This document shows positions 8,016 through 15,967 of a stretch of DNA of 64,000 nucleotides, in pieces; positions within the stretch are counted from its first letter, which is position 1, and each line of letters starts with the position of its first letter. Source of the DNA: Bradyrhizobium elkanii WSM2783 (lineage in GTDB: Bacteria > Pseudomonadota > Alphaproteobacteria > Rhizobiales > Xanthobacteraceae). The stretch is from the NCBI RefSeq assembly GCF_000472865.1, contig NZ_AXAP01000037.1:25619-89618 (forward strand), read 5' to 3'. A model generated the notes under the pieces. That model was not told the DNA's origin. It saw only the letters and a list, made by a program, of their open reading frames with translations, and did no database searches. The position numbers were made by a program, and so were the translations under genes.

Positions 8016-8585
8016 ATGTACAAAAAAATAGTTGCCGCGCTCGCCCTCGCATCCATCACCTTCGCCGCCAGCGCTGAGACCATTCAGGAGCGCGCCGCGC
8101 CCTGTTTTGCCTGCCATGGCGAGCTCGGCACGTCGGAGACCGAGAAGACGCCTTCGCTCGGCGCCCAGCAAGCGGCTTACGTGCTGATCCAGCTCTTCAT
8201 GTTCCGCGAGAAGCTGCGCGCGTTCGACACCATGAACGAGATGGCGAAGAATCTGTCCGACGACGACCTCCGCACCTTTTCCGACTTTATCGCCACCCTG
8301 CCGAAGCCGGCATCGCCCGCCGAGGCCGGCGATTCCGCGCGCATGGCGCGCGGCCAGGCGCTCGCGCATCAATATCTCTGCAACAACTGCCACAGGCCGG
8401 ATTTTTCCGGCAACGACAACGTCCCGCGCATCGCCAACCAGCGTGAAGACTATCTGAACAAGACGCTCAGCGAATACAAGGACAACACCCGCCACGGCTA
8501 TGACGGCACCATGGCCGACGTGATGCAGCCTGTGACGAAAGAGCAGATCGCCGACCTGGCGTATTACATCGCCCACTACCGCTGA
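8016..8585 (+). CDS. diheme c-type cytochrome (c4-like)
   Basis: A 189-residue exported cytochrome with two CxxCH haem sites, Cys30-Cys33-His34 (CFACH) and Cys122-Cys125-His126 (CNNCH), in two similar halves. The signal peptide covers residues 1-20. The ATG at 8016 has AGGAAAG upstream; a longer frame runs into the preceding repeat and is rejected. The family carries electrons in the periplasm to terminal oxidases. Placement directly after the PQQ dehydrogenase suggests it is that enzyme's electron acceptor. Confidence 0.88.
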   Translation: MYKKIVAALALASITFAASAETIQERAAPCFACHGELGTSETEKTPSLGAQQAAYVLIQLFMFREKLRAFDTMNEMAKNLSDDDLRTFSDFIATLPKPASPAEAGDSARMARGQALAHQYLCNNCHRPDFSGNDNVPRIANQREDYLNKTLSEYKDNTRHGYDGTMADVMQPVTKEQIADLAYYIAHYR

Positions 8586-8626
8586 CACGCCGAATAGCTC
8601 TTGTCTGACTCGATGTGGCCGCGGTC

Positions 8627-8757
8627 GACCTCTCCCCAGCGGGGAGAGGTCGGATCGTATCGAAGATACGATCCGGGTGAGGGGGCTCAGGTGCCTATGA
8701 GAGACTGAAACCCCTCACCCGGCGCTTTGCGCCGACCTCTCCCTTTGGGAGAGGTGG
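8627..8757. repeat. type E palindromic repeat (ctctcccc...gagaggt), copy 1
   Basis: Nested inverted repeats: ctctcccc-ag-cggggagag, then tcgtatcgaagatacga, then cccctcacccggcgctttgcgcc and acctctccctttgggagaggt. A relative is at 10313-10459. It fills the gap between the cytochrome and amidase genes. Confidence 0.75.
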
Positions 8758-8872
8758 GCACCGTCCACGCGGCTGCAGCCCGGTTTACTTGCTTAGGAAT
8801 AATTGTCCATTCCTTGCGCTGGCCACGTCCGCCCCACGACGCTAAAACACGCCCGTCGCAACGGAGTCGGCA

Positions 8873-10264
8873 ATGGAAGAACTTTGGCGCCTGTCGGCCG
8901 CGGATCTGGCCGGCCTGATCAAATCGAAAAAGGTTTCGGCGAGGGAGGCGGCGACCGCCGCCCTGGCGCGGCTGGACGCGGTCAATCCCAGGCTCAATGC
9001 CGTGGTCGACCACAGACCTGCGGACGTGCTGGCGCAGGCGGACGCCATCGATGCCGCGATCGGCCGCGGCGAGGAGGTCGGCGCGCTCGGCGGCGTCCCT
9101 GTCACGATCAAGGTCAATGTCGACCAGGAAGGGTTTGCCACCACCAACGGCTTGACGCTGCAGCGCGACGTGATCGCGAAGGCCGACAATCCCGTGGTGG
9201 AGAATTTGCGCAAGGCGGGCGCCGTCCTGCTCGGCCGCACCAACTGCCCGGCCTTCTCCTATCGCTGGTTCACCACCAACCTGATCCATGGCGACACCAA
9301 GAACCCCCGCGATCCGAACCTTACGCCAGGCGGCTCGTCCGGCGGCGCGGGGTCGGCGGTGGCGGCCGGCATCGGGCATATCGCGCATGGCACCGATATC
9401 GCGGGCTCGATCCGCTATCCGGCCTATGCCTGCGGCGTGCATGGCCTGCGGCCGACCATGGGTCGCATCCCCGCCTTTAACGCGGCGCTGCCGGAGCGGC
9501 CGATCGGCCCGCAGATCAGCGCGGTCTCGGGACCGCTGGCGCGCACCGTTGGCGACCTGCGCATCGCGCTCGCGGCGATGTCGGCCCGTGATGTCAGAGA
9601 TCCCTGGTGGATGCCGGTGCCGCTGGAGGGACCTTCCGTGCCGAAGCGCGTCGCGATGTGCCTCGATCCCGACGGTCTCAATCCGGTCGCCGAGGTGAAG
9701 GCTGCGGTGGCGGACGCCGGCAAGCGGCTGGAGCGTGCCGGCTGGACCGTCGAGGAGATCACGGCAACGCCGCCGCTGCGCGAAGCCGCCGACCTTCAGA
9801 CAAAACTCTGGCTCGGCGATGGCTATGAGGCGCAGCTCGCCGCTGCCGAGCGCGAGGGCGATCCCGGCGCGCTGACCTGCCTGCGCGGCAACCGCGCCAA
9901 GGTGCATCCATTCGATCTTTCGAAGGCGCTGACGCGCCGGGCGACATTGACGCGCGAATGGCTGGCATTCTTCGAGCAATACGCGGTGCTGCTGATGCCG
10001 GTCTCCGGCGAATTGCCGTTCCCCGATCAACTCGACTGCAAGGACGATGCCTCCTTTGCCCGGGTCTGGCACGCGCAACTGCCGCAGATCGCCATTCCCT
10101 TCATGGGCCTGCCGGGGCTGGTTGTGAGCACAGGATTGGTCGGCCGCATTCCCGTCGGCGTGCAACTGGTCTCTGGCCGCTATCGCGAAGATCTCTGCCT
10201 TGCCGCCGGCGAGGCAATCGAAGCCGGCGGCACGCCGTCCGCGGTCATTGATCCTGCAGGCTGA
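8873..10264 (+). CDS. amidase (amidase signature family)
   Basis: A 463-residue amidase-signature hydrolase that cleaves a carboxamide to acid and ammonia. The Ser-cisSer-Lys triad is readable: Lys80 in VTIKVNVD, Ser155 in PGGSSGGAG, and nucleophile Ser179 in TDIAGSIRYPA. There is no signal peptide, so it is cytoplasmic. It stands alone between two repeat regions, with nothing nearby to indicate the substrate. The family is certain. Confidence 0.9.
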   Translation: MEELWRLSAADLAGLIKSKKVSAREAATAALARLDAVNPRLNAVVDHRPADVLAQADAIDAAIGRGEEVGALGGVPVTIKVNVDQEGFATTNGLTLQRDVIAKADNPVVENLRKAGAVLLGRTNCPAFSYRWFTTNLIHGDTKNPRDPNLTPGGSSGGAGSAVAAGIGHIAHGTDIAGSIRYPAYACGVHGLRPTMGRIPAFNAALPERPIGPQISAVSGPLARTVGDLRIALAAMSARDVRDPWWMPVPLEGPSVPKRVAMCLDPDGLNPVAEVKAAVADAGKRLERAGWTVEEITATPPLREAADLQTKLWLGDGYEAQLAAAEREGDPGALTCLRGNRAKVHPFDLSKALTRRATLTREWLAFFEQYAVLLMPVSGELPFPDQLDCKDDASFARVWHAQLPQIAIPFMGLPGLVVSTGLVGRIPVGVQLVSGRYREDLCLAAGEAIEAGGTPSAVIDPAG

Positions 10265-10312
10265 TCGAAGAATCGAACATGACGATCTTAGGTCGAAGTG
10301 ACGACGGCGCTT

Positions 10313-10459
10313 CTCCCTCTCCCCGCTCTTACGGGGAGAGGGTCGGGGTGAGGGGCTTTCTCCGCGATCACGGTGACAGTTGTGCTCGGGGAGGCTCCCC
10401 CTCACCCGAAATTCAAGCGCTGCTTGAATTTCGACCTCTCCCCGCAAGCGGGGCGAGGT
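10313..10459. repeat. type E palindromic repeat, copy 2
   Basis: Contains tctccccgctcttacgggga, a ccctcaccc block and aattcaagcgctgcttgaattt followed by ctctccccgcaagcggggcgag. Several nested hairpins are possible. It ends just before the glutathione peroxidase start. Confidence 0.7.
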
Positions 10460-10466
10460 AAAGCCA

Positions 10467-10943
10467 ATGCCAAGCGTCTATGATTTCACGGCCCGCTCGC
10501 TGGTCGGAGATGAAGTGCCCCTGAAGCAATTCGAGGGGCAGGTGCTGCTCATCGTCAACACCGCCAGCGCGTGCGGCTTCACGCCGCAATACAAGGGCCT
10601 GCAGGAGCTCTATCTGGGGCTCTCGCCGCGCGGCTTTTCCGTGCTCGGCTTTCCCTGTAACCAGTTCGGCGCGCAGGAACCGGGCGATGAAAAACAGATC
10701 GCGGAGTTCTGCGAAACCAACTACGCGGTGACGTTCCCGATGTTCGCCAAGATCGAGGTGAATGGCGCGAATGCGCATCCGTTGTACAACTACTTGAAGA
10801 ACGAGAAATCGGGCCTGCTCGGCCCGTCGATCAAATGGAATTTCACCAAATTCCTGGTCGACCGATCGGGCGGGGTGGTGGCGCGCCATGCGCCCACCGC
10901 GCGGCCCGAAGGACTGAAGACTGCAATCGAGGCCCTGCTATGA
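10467..10943 (+). CDS. glutathione peroxidase (cysteine type)
   Basis: A 158-residue thioredoxin-fold peroxidase. The peroxidatic residue is Cys36 in VNTASACGFTPQY, where animal enzymes have selenocysteine. GFPCNQFGAQEPG (Gln) and KWNFTKFLVD (Trp/Asn) complete the active site. It should reduce H2O2 and organic hydroperoxides, probably with thioredoxin as many bacterial members do. No signal peptide is present. Its TGA overlaps the next ATG (ATGA), so the two genes form a coupled pair. Confidence 0.93.
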   Translation: MPSVYDFTARSLVGDEVPLKQFEGQVLLIVNTASACGFTPQYKGLQELYLGLSPRGFSVLGFPCNQFGAQEPGDEKQIAEFCETNYAVTFPMFAKIEVNGANAHPLYNYLKNEKSGLLGPSIKWNFTKFLVDRSGGVVARHAPTARPEGLKTAIEALL

Positions 10944-11209
10944 GCGAGAACAACGAAACCACCCACGACGAGCTGCCGGACCGCCTGTCGGTCGATCCGA
11001 ACAGCCCGTATTACAATGCGGATATCCTGGCGCGCGACGTCGGCATCCGCTTCAAGGGCGTCGAAAAGACCAATGTCGAGGAGTATTGCGTCAGCGAAGG
11101 CTGGGTGCGCGTCACCGCCGGCAACGCCAAGGACCGCTATGGAAATCCGCTGACCATCAAGGTCCACGGCCCGGTCGAGCCGTATTTCCGCGATAAGCCG
11201 AAGTCGTAA
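10940..11209 (+). CDS. DUF3297 family small protein
   Basis: An 89-residue protein with the family pattern DELPDRLSVDPNSPYY, GIRFKGVEKTNVEEYC, EGWVRV, KDRYGNPLTIKVHGPVEPY. DUF3297 proteins are widespread in proteobacteria and have no established function. The ATG at 10940 overlaps the glutathione peroxidase stop by 4 bases. An earlier in-frame start at 10835 lies wholly inside that gene and is not credible. Coupling with a peroxidase hints at, but does not prove, a stress role. Confidence 0.85.
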   Translation: MSENNETTHDELPDRLSVDPNSPYYNADILARDVGIRFKGVEKTNVEEYCVSEGWVRVTAGNAKDRYGNPLTIKVHGPVEPYFRDKPKS

Positions 11210-11234
11210 CATCTGAAGCGCAAGTAGTTCACTC

Positions 11235-11323
11235 CGTCATGGCCGGGCTTGTCCCGGCCATCCACGTTCTTTGTTCGCGATAACGGAAGGGCGTGGATGC
11301 CCGGGACAAGCCCGGGCATGACG
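11235..11323. repeat. type B palindromic repeat (cgtcatggccggg...cccgggcatgacg), copy 1
   Basis: Arms cgtcatggccgggcttgtcc and ggacaagcccgggcatgacg, with inner arms catccacg/cgtggatg. Other copies in this window are at 12678-12763, 33199-33284, 43694-43780 and 59096-59179. Confidence 0.9.
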
Positions 11324-11346
11324 CAAAACCCAAAGGCCAAACACAC

Positions 11347-12516
11347 ATGTCCGTCCGCATCATCGACGTTCGCGAAGTGACAAAGCCGATCGCCTCGCCG
11401 ATCCGCAACGCCTATATCGATTTCAGCAAGATGACGACGAGCCTGGTTGCCGTCGTCACCGACGTGGTGCGCGACGGCAAGCGCGTGGTCGGCTACGGCT
11501 TCAACTCCAACGGTCGCTACGGGCAGGGCGGCCTGATCCGCGAGCGCTTTGCGCCGCGGCTGCTCGAGGCCGATCTGAAGACGCTGCTTGATGCGAGCGG
11601 CGACAATCTCGATCCGGACAAGGTCTGGTCGACCATGATGTCGAACGAGAAGCCCGGCGGCCACGGCGAGCGCTCGGTCGCGGTCGGCACCATCGACATG
11701 GCGGTGTGGGACGCGGTTGCGAAGATCGCGAACAAGCCGCTGTTCCGCCTGCTCGCCGAGCGGCATGGCCTCAAGGCCAATCCGCGCGTCTTCGTCTATG
11801 CCGCCGGCGGCTACTATTATCCCGGCAAGGATCTCTCCGCGCTGCGTGCGGAGATGCGTGGCTATCTCGACCGCGGCTACAATGTCGTGAAGATGAAGAT
11901 CGGCGGCGCGCCTTTAACCGAAGACGGCGAGCGGATCGAGGCCGTGCTGAAGGAGATCGGCAAGGACGCGCAGCTCGCGGTCGATGCCAATGGCCGTTTC
12001 GATCTGGAGACCGCGATCGCGTATGCAAAGATGCTGCGGGACTATCCGCTGTTCTGGTACGAGGAAGCGGGCGATCCCCTCGACTTCGCGCTGCAGGCCG
12101 CGCTCGCGGAATTCTATCCCGCCCCGATGGCGACCGGCGAGAACCTGTTCAGCCATCAGGATGCGCGCAATCTCGTCCGCTATGGCGGCATGCGGCCGGA
12201 CCGTGACTGGCTGCAGTTCGACTGCGCGCTGTCCTACGGCCTCTGCGAATATCAGCGCACGCTGCAAGTGCTGAAGACCCACGGCTGGTCGCCAAGCCGC
12301 TGCATCCCGCATGGCGGCCACCAGATGTCGCTGAACATCGCCGCCGGCCTCGGCCTCGGCGGTAATGAGAGCTACCCCGATCTGTTCCAGCCCTATGGCG
12401 GCTTCCCCGACGGCGTGCGCGTCGAGAATGGCCACATCACCATGCCCGATCTTCCCGGCATCGGATTCGAGGGCAAGAGCGATCTCTACAAGGAGATGAA
12501 AGCGCTCGCGGAGTAA
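11347..12516 (+). CDS. tarD: D(-)-tartrate dehydratase (enolase superfamily)
   Basis: The 389-residue length and sequence match my recollection of the characterised Bradyrhizobium japonicum TarD, which dehydrates D-tartrate to oxaloacetate. The catalytic positions all fall where expected: Lys182 and Lys184 in VKMKIGG, Mg ligands Asp213, Glu239 and Glu265, and His322 in CIPHGGH. The ATG at 11347 follows the type B repeat; the longer frame from 11293 translates repeat sequence. No tartrate transporter or regulator is adjacent. The match rests on memory, not a search. Confidence 0.93.
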   Translation: MSVRIIDVREVTKPIASPIRNAYIDFSKMTTSLVAVVTDVVRDGKRVVGYGFNSNGRYGQGGLIRERFAPRLLEADLKTLLDASGDNLDPDKVWSTMMSNEKPGGHGERSVAVGTIDMAVWDAVAKIANKPLFRLLAERHGLKANPRVFVYAAGGYYYPGKDLSALRAEMRGYLDRGYNVVKMKIGGAPLTEDGERIEAVLKEIGKDAQLAVDANGRFDLETAIAYAKMLRDYPLFWYEEAGDPLDFALQAALAEFYPAPMATGENLFSHQDARNLVRYGGMRPDRDWLQFDCALSYGLCEYQRTLQVLKTHGWSPSRCIPHGGHQMSLNIAAGLGLGGNESYPDLFQPYGGFPDGVRVENGHITMPDLPGIGFEGKSDLYKEMKALAE

Positions 12517-12543
12517 GCCACGCTCGCGCCATTGAATCTCCGC

Positions 12544-12649
12544 CGTCATTCCGGGGCACGCGCAGCGCGAGCCCGGAATCCATTTCTCCGCCCGCGTATG
12601 TGGCTCGATGGATTCCGGGCTCGATGCTTCGCATCGCCCCGGAATGACG
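12544..12649. repeat. type C palindromic repeat (cgtcattccgggg...ccccggaatgacg), copy 1
   Basis: Arms cgtcattccgggg and ccccggaatgacg, inner arms gcccggaatccat / atggattccgggc. A second copy is at 43130-43235. Confidence 0.88.
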
Positions 12650-12677
12650 GGGGGACGCATCGCGCAATCCTTTCCTC

Positions 12678-12763
12678 CGTCATGGCCGGGCTTGACCCGG
12701 CCATCCACGTTGTCGCGGGCGCGTGGAAGGACGTGGATGCCCGGGTCAAGCCCGGGCATGACG
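12678..12763. repeat. type B palindromic repeat, copy 2
   Basis: Same outer arms as the copy at 11235, but with gacccgg/ccgggtc in the inner stem instead of gtcccgg/ccgggac. Both arms changed together, so pairing is kept. Confidence 0.9.
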
Positions 12764-12850
12764 GCGTCGTATCATTCGCGCGATTTTCCTTAAGCCGATC
12801 AACGTGATTTGCTCTGTCCAGCCCTCGCGCAAAAAACATTCCGCTTCCGT

Positions 12851-13284
12851 CGTCGGGCAAATCAGTGATTTAACTCCGCGCGTCTCACCCGAATGAGGGG
12901 CGGCTCGCGATCGTCACGAACGTTGCGGTGAGATGCGGTGGACGTGAGTGTCACGACTGACGAGCGAGATACTCACGGACGGCGAAGTCGTGTGGTTCTG
13001 GCGCCCCGACGCTGGCGCTAAGTTTCTTGCGCGAAGCAAGTTCGCGCGAGAGGCGACGGTGGCAAGAAAGCCCGGTCACCGGGAAGAGCACGAAGGAAAC
13101 CGTAACACCATCGCGCAGGGAAAGCCGGAATGCATCGGTTGAACCTGTGGTCCTACCCCCGTGCTTTTTGTTGCACGGGACCCATGGGTGCAACCAGCAC
13201 CCGGCTTTCCCTGCGCCCTCTGTTCAATGAGAGGGTGAGACGAGATGCAAAGCTCGGGCGCAACGCGCCGCGAGAATGCGAACT
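12851..13284 (+). repeat. ~435-bp dispersed element with nested hairpins, copy 1
   Basis: Nearly the same sequence occurs inverted at 63565-64000, starting from cgtcgggcaaatcag. A long stem pairs 13113-13128 with 13201-13216 (16 bases). Inside it are hairpins 13158-13164/13173-13179 and 13186-13191/13197-13202. Just outside is 13216-13221/13230-13235. Short open frames exist in several phases but share no coding signature. It lies in a 1.07-kb space without a recognisable gene. Confidence 0.85.
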
Positions 13285-13444
13285 GCTGTTTCCTCGCACT
13301 CCACCGTCATGCCCGCGAAAGCGGCATCCAGTATCCGGCGGCCTCTCGGCTCAAGCTCTGCTGTCTCTGGAATACTGGATCGTCCGGTCAAGCCGGACGA
13401 TGACAGCAGAGAGCTGTTTGACAATTGAATCAGAATTCTCCGCC

Positions 13445-13522
13445 CGTCATTGCGAGCGCAGCGAAGCAATCCATCGCGCCGCTTGTGGAGACATGGATTG
13501 CTTCGCTGCGCTCGCAATGACG
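13445..13522. repeat. type A palindromic repeat, copy 2
   Basis: A clean short form: cgtcattgcgagcgcagcg, aagcaatccat, then atggattgctt, cgctgcgctcgcaatgacg. It lies downstream of the malonyl-CoA decarboxylase gene. Confidence 0.9.
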
Positions 13523-13585
13523 TGGAGAGAGCGTGCCGATTGCCCACCCCACACAGTGATGGCGCTCACGCTAATGCTTCGCCCG

Positions 13586-14938
13586 TCACGACAGCCGCAT
13601 CTCGAGCAGCCGGCGGCCTTCGCCCTTGAGCAGCTTCTTCACGGCGCTGGAGGCGATCACCTCGCCGTTGTTGGCGTAGGCTTCGTGGTTCTTCTCGATA
13701 TCGTCGAGGCGATAGAGATAATTGACCATGATGCCGGCGGATTCGCGCAAGCCTTTCGGCGAGAGATCGCCGAGCCAATTGATGCGCTCCAGCCGCGCGC
13801 CGTTGCCGAGGTGGAAGCGCGCCACCGAATCGATCAGCCGTCCCTTCGGCGTTCGCGCTTTCAGGAAATAATAGGCGGCGAGCGGCTCCAGCACGGTGCG
13901 GAGCTGCGCGGCCAGTTCGGCAATGTCGAACCAGTCGGGCTTGCCGAGCCCTTCGAGCAGCAGCCGATCCTCGTCGGAGAGCGGCGCGTCGCTCGCCTGC
14001 CTCAGCCATTGCATGAAGCCCGGCACCGGCGACAGCGTCACGAAGGTGTCGAGCTTCGGCAATTCGCGGCGCAATTCCTCGACCACCTGCTTGATCAGGA
14101 AACTGCCGAAGGAGATGCCGCCGAGCCCGCGCTGGGTGTTGGAGATCGAATAGAACACGGCGGTGCGGGCGCGCTCGATCGGCACCGGCTCGCGCTGCTC
14201 GGCGAGCAGAGGTGCGATCGCGCCGGGGATCGTCTCGGTCAGCGCGACCTCGACGAAGATCAGCGGTTCGTCGTTCAGCGCCGGATGGAAGAACGCGTAG
14301 CAACGGCGATCGATGGGATCGATGCGGCGGCGCAAGTCGTTCCAGTCGCGGATCTCATGCACTGCCTCATAGCGAATGATCTTCTCCAGAATATTGGCCG
14401 GCGTCGACCAGTCTATCCTGCGCAGCACGAGAAATCCCCTGTTGAACCAAGAAGAGAGCAGATGGGTGACGTCGCGATCGAGCGACTCCAGGTCCTTGTT
14501 GCCTTTCATCAGGTTGAGCAGATCGGCGCGCATCGACACCAGTTCGCTGGTGCCGCCCGGCGCGCGGTTGAGCCGGCGGATCAGTTCCTGCCGGCGCGGC
14601 TCGGAGGCGAAATGCAAATCGCTGGCTTCGCCGTCGTCGGAACCCTTGCGCCAGGCCTCGATCGCCTGCATCAGCTTGGCGCGGTCAGGGCCGAAATCCC
14701 GGGAGAGCGTCTGGAAGAACGCCAGCCGCCCCGCGGCGTCGAGATGGTGATAGCGGTCGAGCACCTCGCGCGCCATGGCAGTGCCGGAGGCTTCGCCACG
14801 GCCCGAGAGCAGCGCCTCGCACAATTCAAGAAGCTCGGAGGCGTCCTGCTTCGTTTCCAACGAATTGCCTCGCCGGAGCAGCGTACGGCCGCGCTCGGAA
14901 ATCGTTGCCAGCAGGTCGGAGAAAAAGGCATTGGCCAT
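13586..14938 (-). CDS. malonyl-CoA decarboxylase
   Basis: A 450-residue enzyme converting malonyl-CoA to acetyl-CoA and CO2. The N-terminal helical region runs to about residue 170. The C-terminal GNAT-fold catalytic part carries SISNTQRGLGGISFGSF (family Ser) and KNHEAYANNGEVIASSAVK (family catalytic His). Rhizobial homologues (MatA) degrade malonate together with MatB and MatC, but neither is adjacent here. It could instead balance malonyl-CoA for lipid synthesis. No signal peptide; the start ATG is at 14938. Confidence 0.93.
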   Translation of the reverse strand: MANAFFSDLLATISERGRTLLRRGNSLETKQDASELLELCEALLSGRGEASGTAMAREVLDRYHHLDAAGRLAFFQTLSRDFGPDRAKLMQAIEAWRKGSDDGEASDLHFASEPRRQELIRRLNRAPGGTSELVSMRADLLNLMKGNKDLESLDRDVTHLLSSWFNRGFLVLRRIDWSTPANILEKIIRYEAVHEIRDWNDLRRRIDPIDRRCYAFFHPALNDEPLIFVEVALTETIPGAIAPLLAEQREPVPIERARTAVFYSISNTQRGLGGISFGSFLIKQVVEELRRELPKLDTFVTLSPVPGFMQWLRQASDAPLSDEDRLLLEGLGKPDWFDIAELAAQLRTVLEPLAAYYFLKARTPKGRLIDSVARFHLGNGARLERINWLGDLSPKGLRESAGIMVNYLYRLDDIEKNHEAYANNGEVIASSAVKKLLKGEGRRLLEMRLS

Positions 14939-15044
14939 GGGAGGGATCGAATCCGGTTACACCGAACCTTACATAGGATCTGGGTTGCTGCCGACTATAC
15001 TCAAGAACACCATTTTGTCATGACTTGCCAATGAAGTCTCGCGT

Positions 15045-15854
15045 TCATTCCTTGCCCGCAAACTCCGTCGGCGTCTTGCCGGTCACCTGGCGGAACGCAT
15101 GGGAGAACGCCGAAACGCTGGCATAGCCGAGGTCTGAGGCGATCTGCTTGATCGACACATTAGATTCTGTCGACAGTCGTTCAATCGCGGCCGCGATGCG
15201 GGCGCGCTGGCACCAGCTCTTGAAACTGAGCTGCGTCTCCGACGAGAACAGGCGCGACAAGGTTCGCGCCGACGTGCCGACCTCGCGTGCCAGCGTCTCG
15301 ATTTCATATTGGGCGGTTGGATTGGCGAGGACGATGCTGGCGGCGCGCCGGCAGCGCGGTTCCTGCGGCAGCGGAAGGAAGGTCGCGGAATCCTCGGCCT
15401 GGTCCAGTTCCAGCATGACCAGTTGCAGCAGAAGCGCAGTCCGCTCGTGATCGTCCTGTCTGTCGAACAGCGCCAGGATGGTCTGATGCAAGAGCGGCGA
15501 TATCCGCACCACGAATTCGGTACCGAGGCTGTTGCCGCGCGCGTTGCGCTTCAGCCACGGCAACTCGAAATACAGCGTCCGCATCTGGATGTCGGCGAGC
15601 ACGTCGATCGAATGCTCCATCAAGGCCGGCACCCACACCGCGCGATCCGGCGGCACCAGCCAGCGACCCTTCGGCGTCGTCACCTGCATCGTGCCTTCGG
15701 CGGCGTAGACCAGTTGCGACTCGCGGTGGATGTGGGTGTCGAGCCGCACGCCGCGCCGGTAGTGACGCGCGACCAGATGCACGCCGTCGCCGGTGGCGCG
15801 TTGGCCCCGCAAGATCGCGGCAATTGGCGTTTCGGCGACAGTCATTGGCGACAT
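15045..15854 (-). CDS. AraC-family regulator with cupin sensor domain
   Basis: A 269-residue regulator. The N-terminal half is a cupin-type sensor (HYRRGVRLDTHIHRESQLVY, then a VPPDRAVWVPA segment). The C-terminal half has two helix-turn-helix motifs (YEIETLAREVGTSARTLSRLF and IKQIASDLGYASVSAFSHAFR) ending in GKTPTEF. It is transcribed divergently from the MFS transporter at 15968 across a 113-base gap and very likely controls it. The inducer is unknown. Confidence 0.9.
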   Translation of the reverse strand: MSPMTVAETPIAAILRGQRATGDGVHLVARHYRRGVRLDTHIHRESQLVYAAEGTMQVTTPKGRWLVPPDRAVWVPALMEHSIDVLADIQMRTLYFELPWLKRNARGNSLGTEFVVRISPLLHQTILALFDRQDDHERTALLLQLVMLELDQAEDSATFLPLPQEPRCRRAASIVLANPTAQYEIETLAREVGTSARTLSRLFSSETQLSFKSWCQRARIAAAIERLSTESNVSIKQIASDLGYASVSAFSHAFRQVTGKTPTEFAGKE

Positions 15855-15909
15855 CCCGTCAGGACAACTCCCTATAACCTAGTTCCGGAAGCAAGAGGAT
15901 TCCCCAAAC

Positions 15910-15942
15910 GGACATCTAAGGGGACATCTCAAGAGGACTTCT
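15910..15942 (+). promoter_or_regulatory. three tandem GGACATCT direct repeats before the MFS gene
   Basis: ggacatct at 15910-15917 and 15922-15929 and ggacttct at 15935-15942, spaced 12 and 13 bases. AraC-type activators usually bind direct repeats. The site lies 26 bases before the MFS start and opposite the AraC gene, so it is a candidate binding site. Alternatively it is a chance G/A-rich leader. Confidence 0.4.
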
Positions 15943-15967
15943 AAAGGGATCGAAACAGGATCAACGC

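Noticed and set aside
6443..8083. 546-codon minus-strand open frame
   Set aside because: It is opposite the PQQ dehydrogenase, which has a signal peptide and propeller motifs.
8687..10447. 586-codon minus-strand open frame
   Set aside because: It is opposite the amidase with its intact triad, and runs through two repeats.
13027..13230. Short open frames inside the dispersed element (also 63600-63989)
   Set aside because: Several phases are equally conserved between copies because the DNA is; no sign of codon-level selection from two copies.
13130..15034. 634-codon plus-strand open frame
   Set aside because: It is opposite malonyl-CoA decarboxylase, whose catalytic motifs are clear, and starts in the dispersed element.
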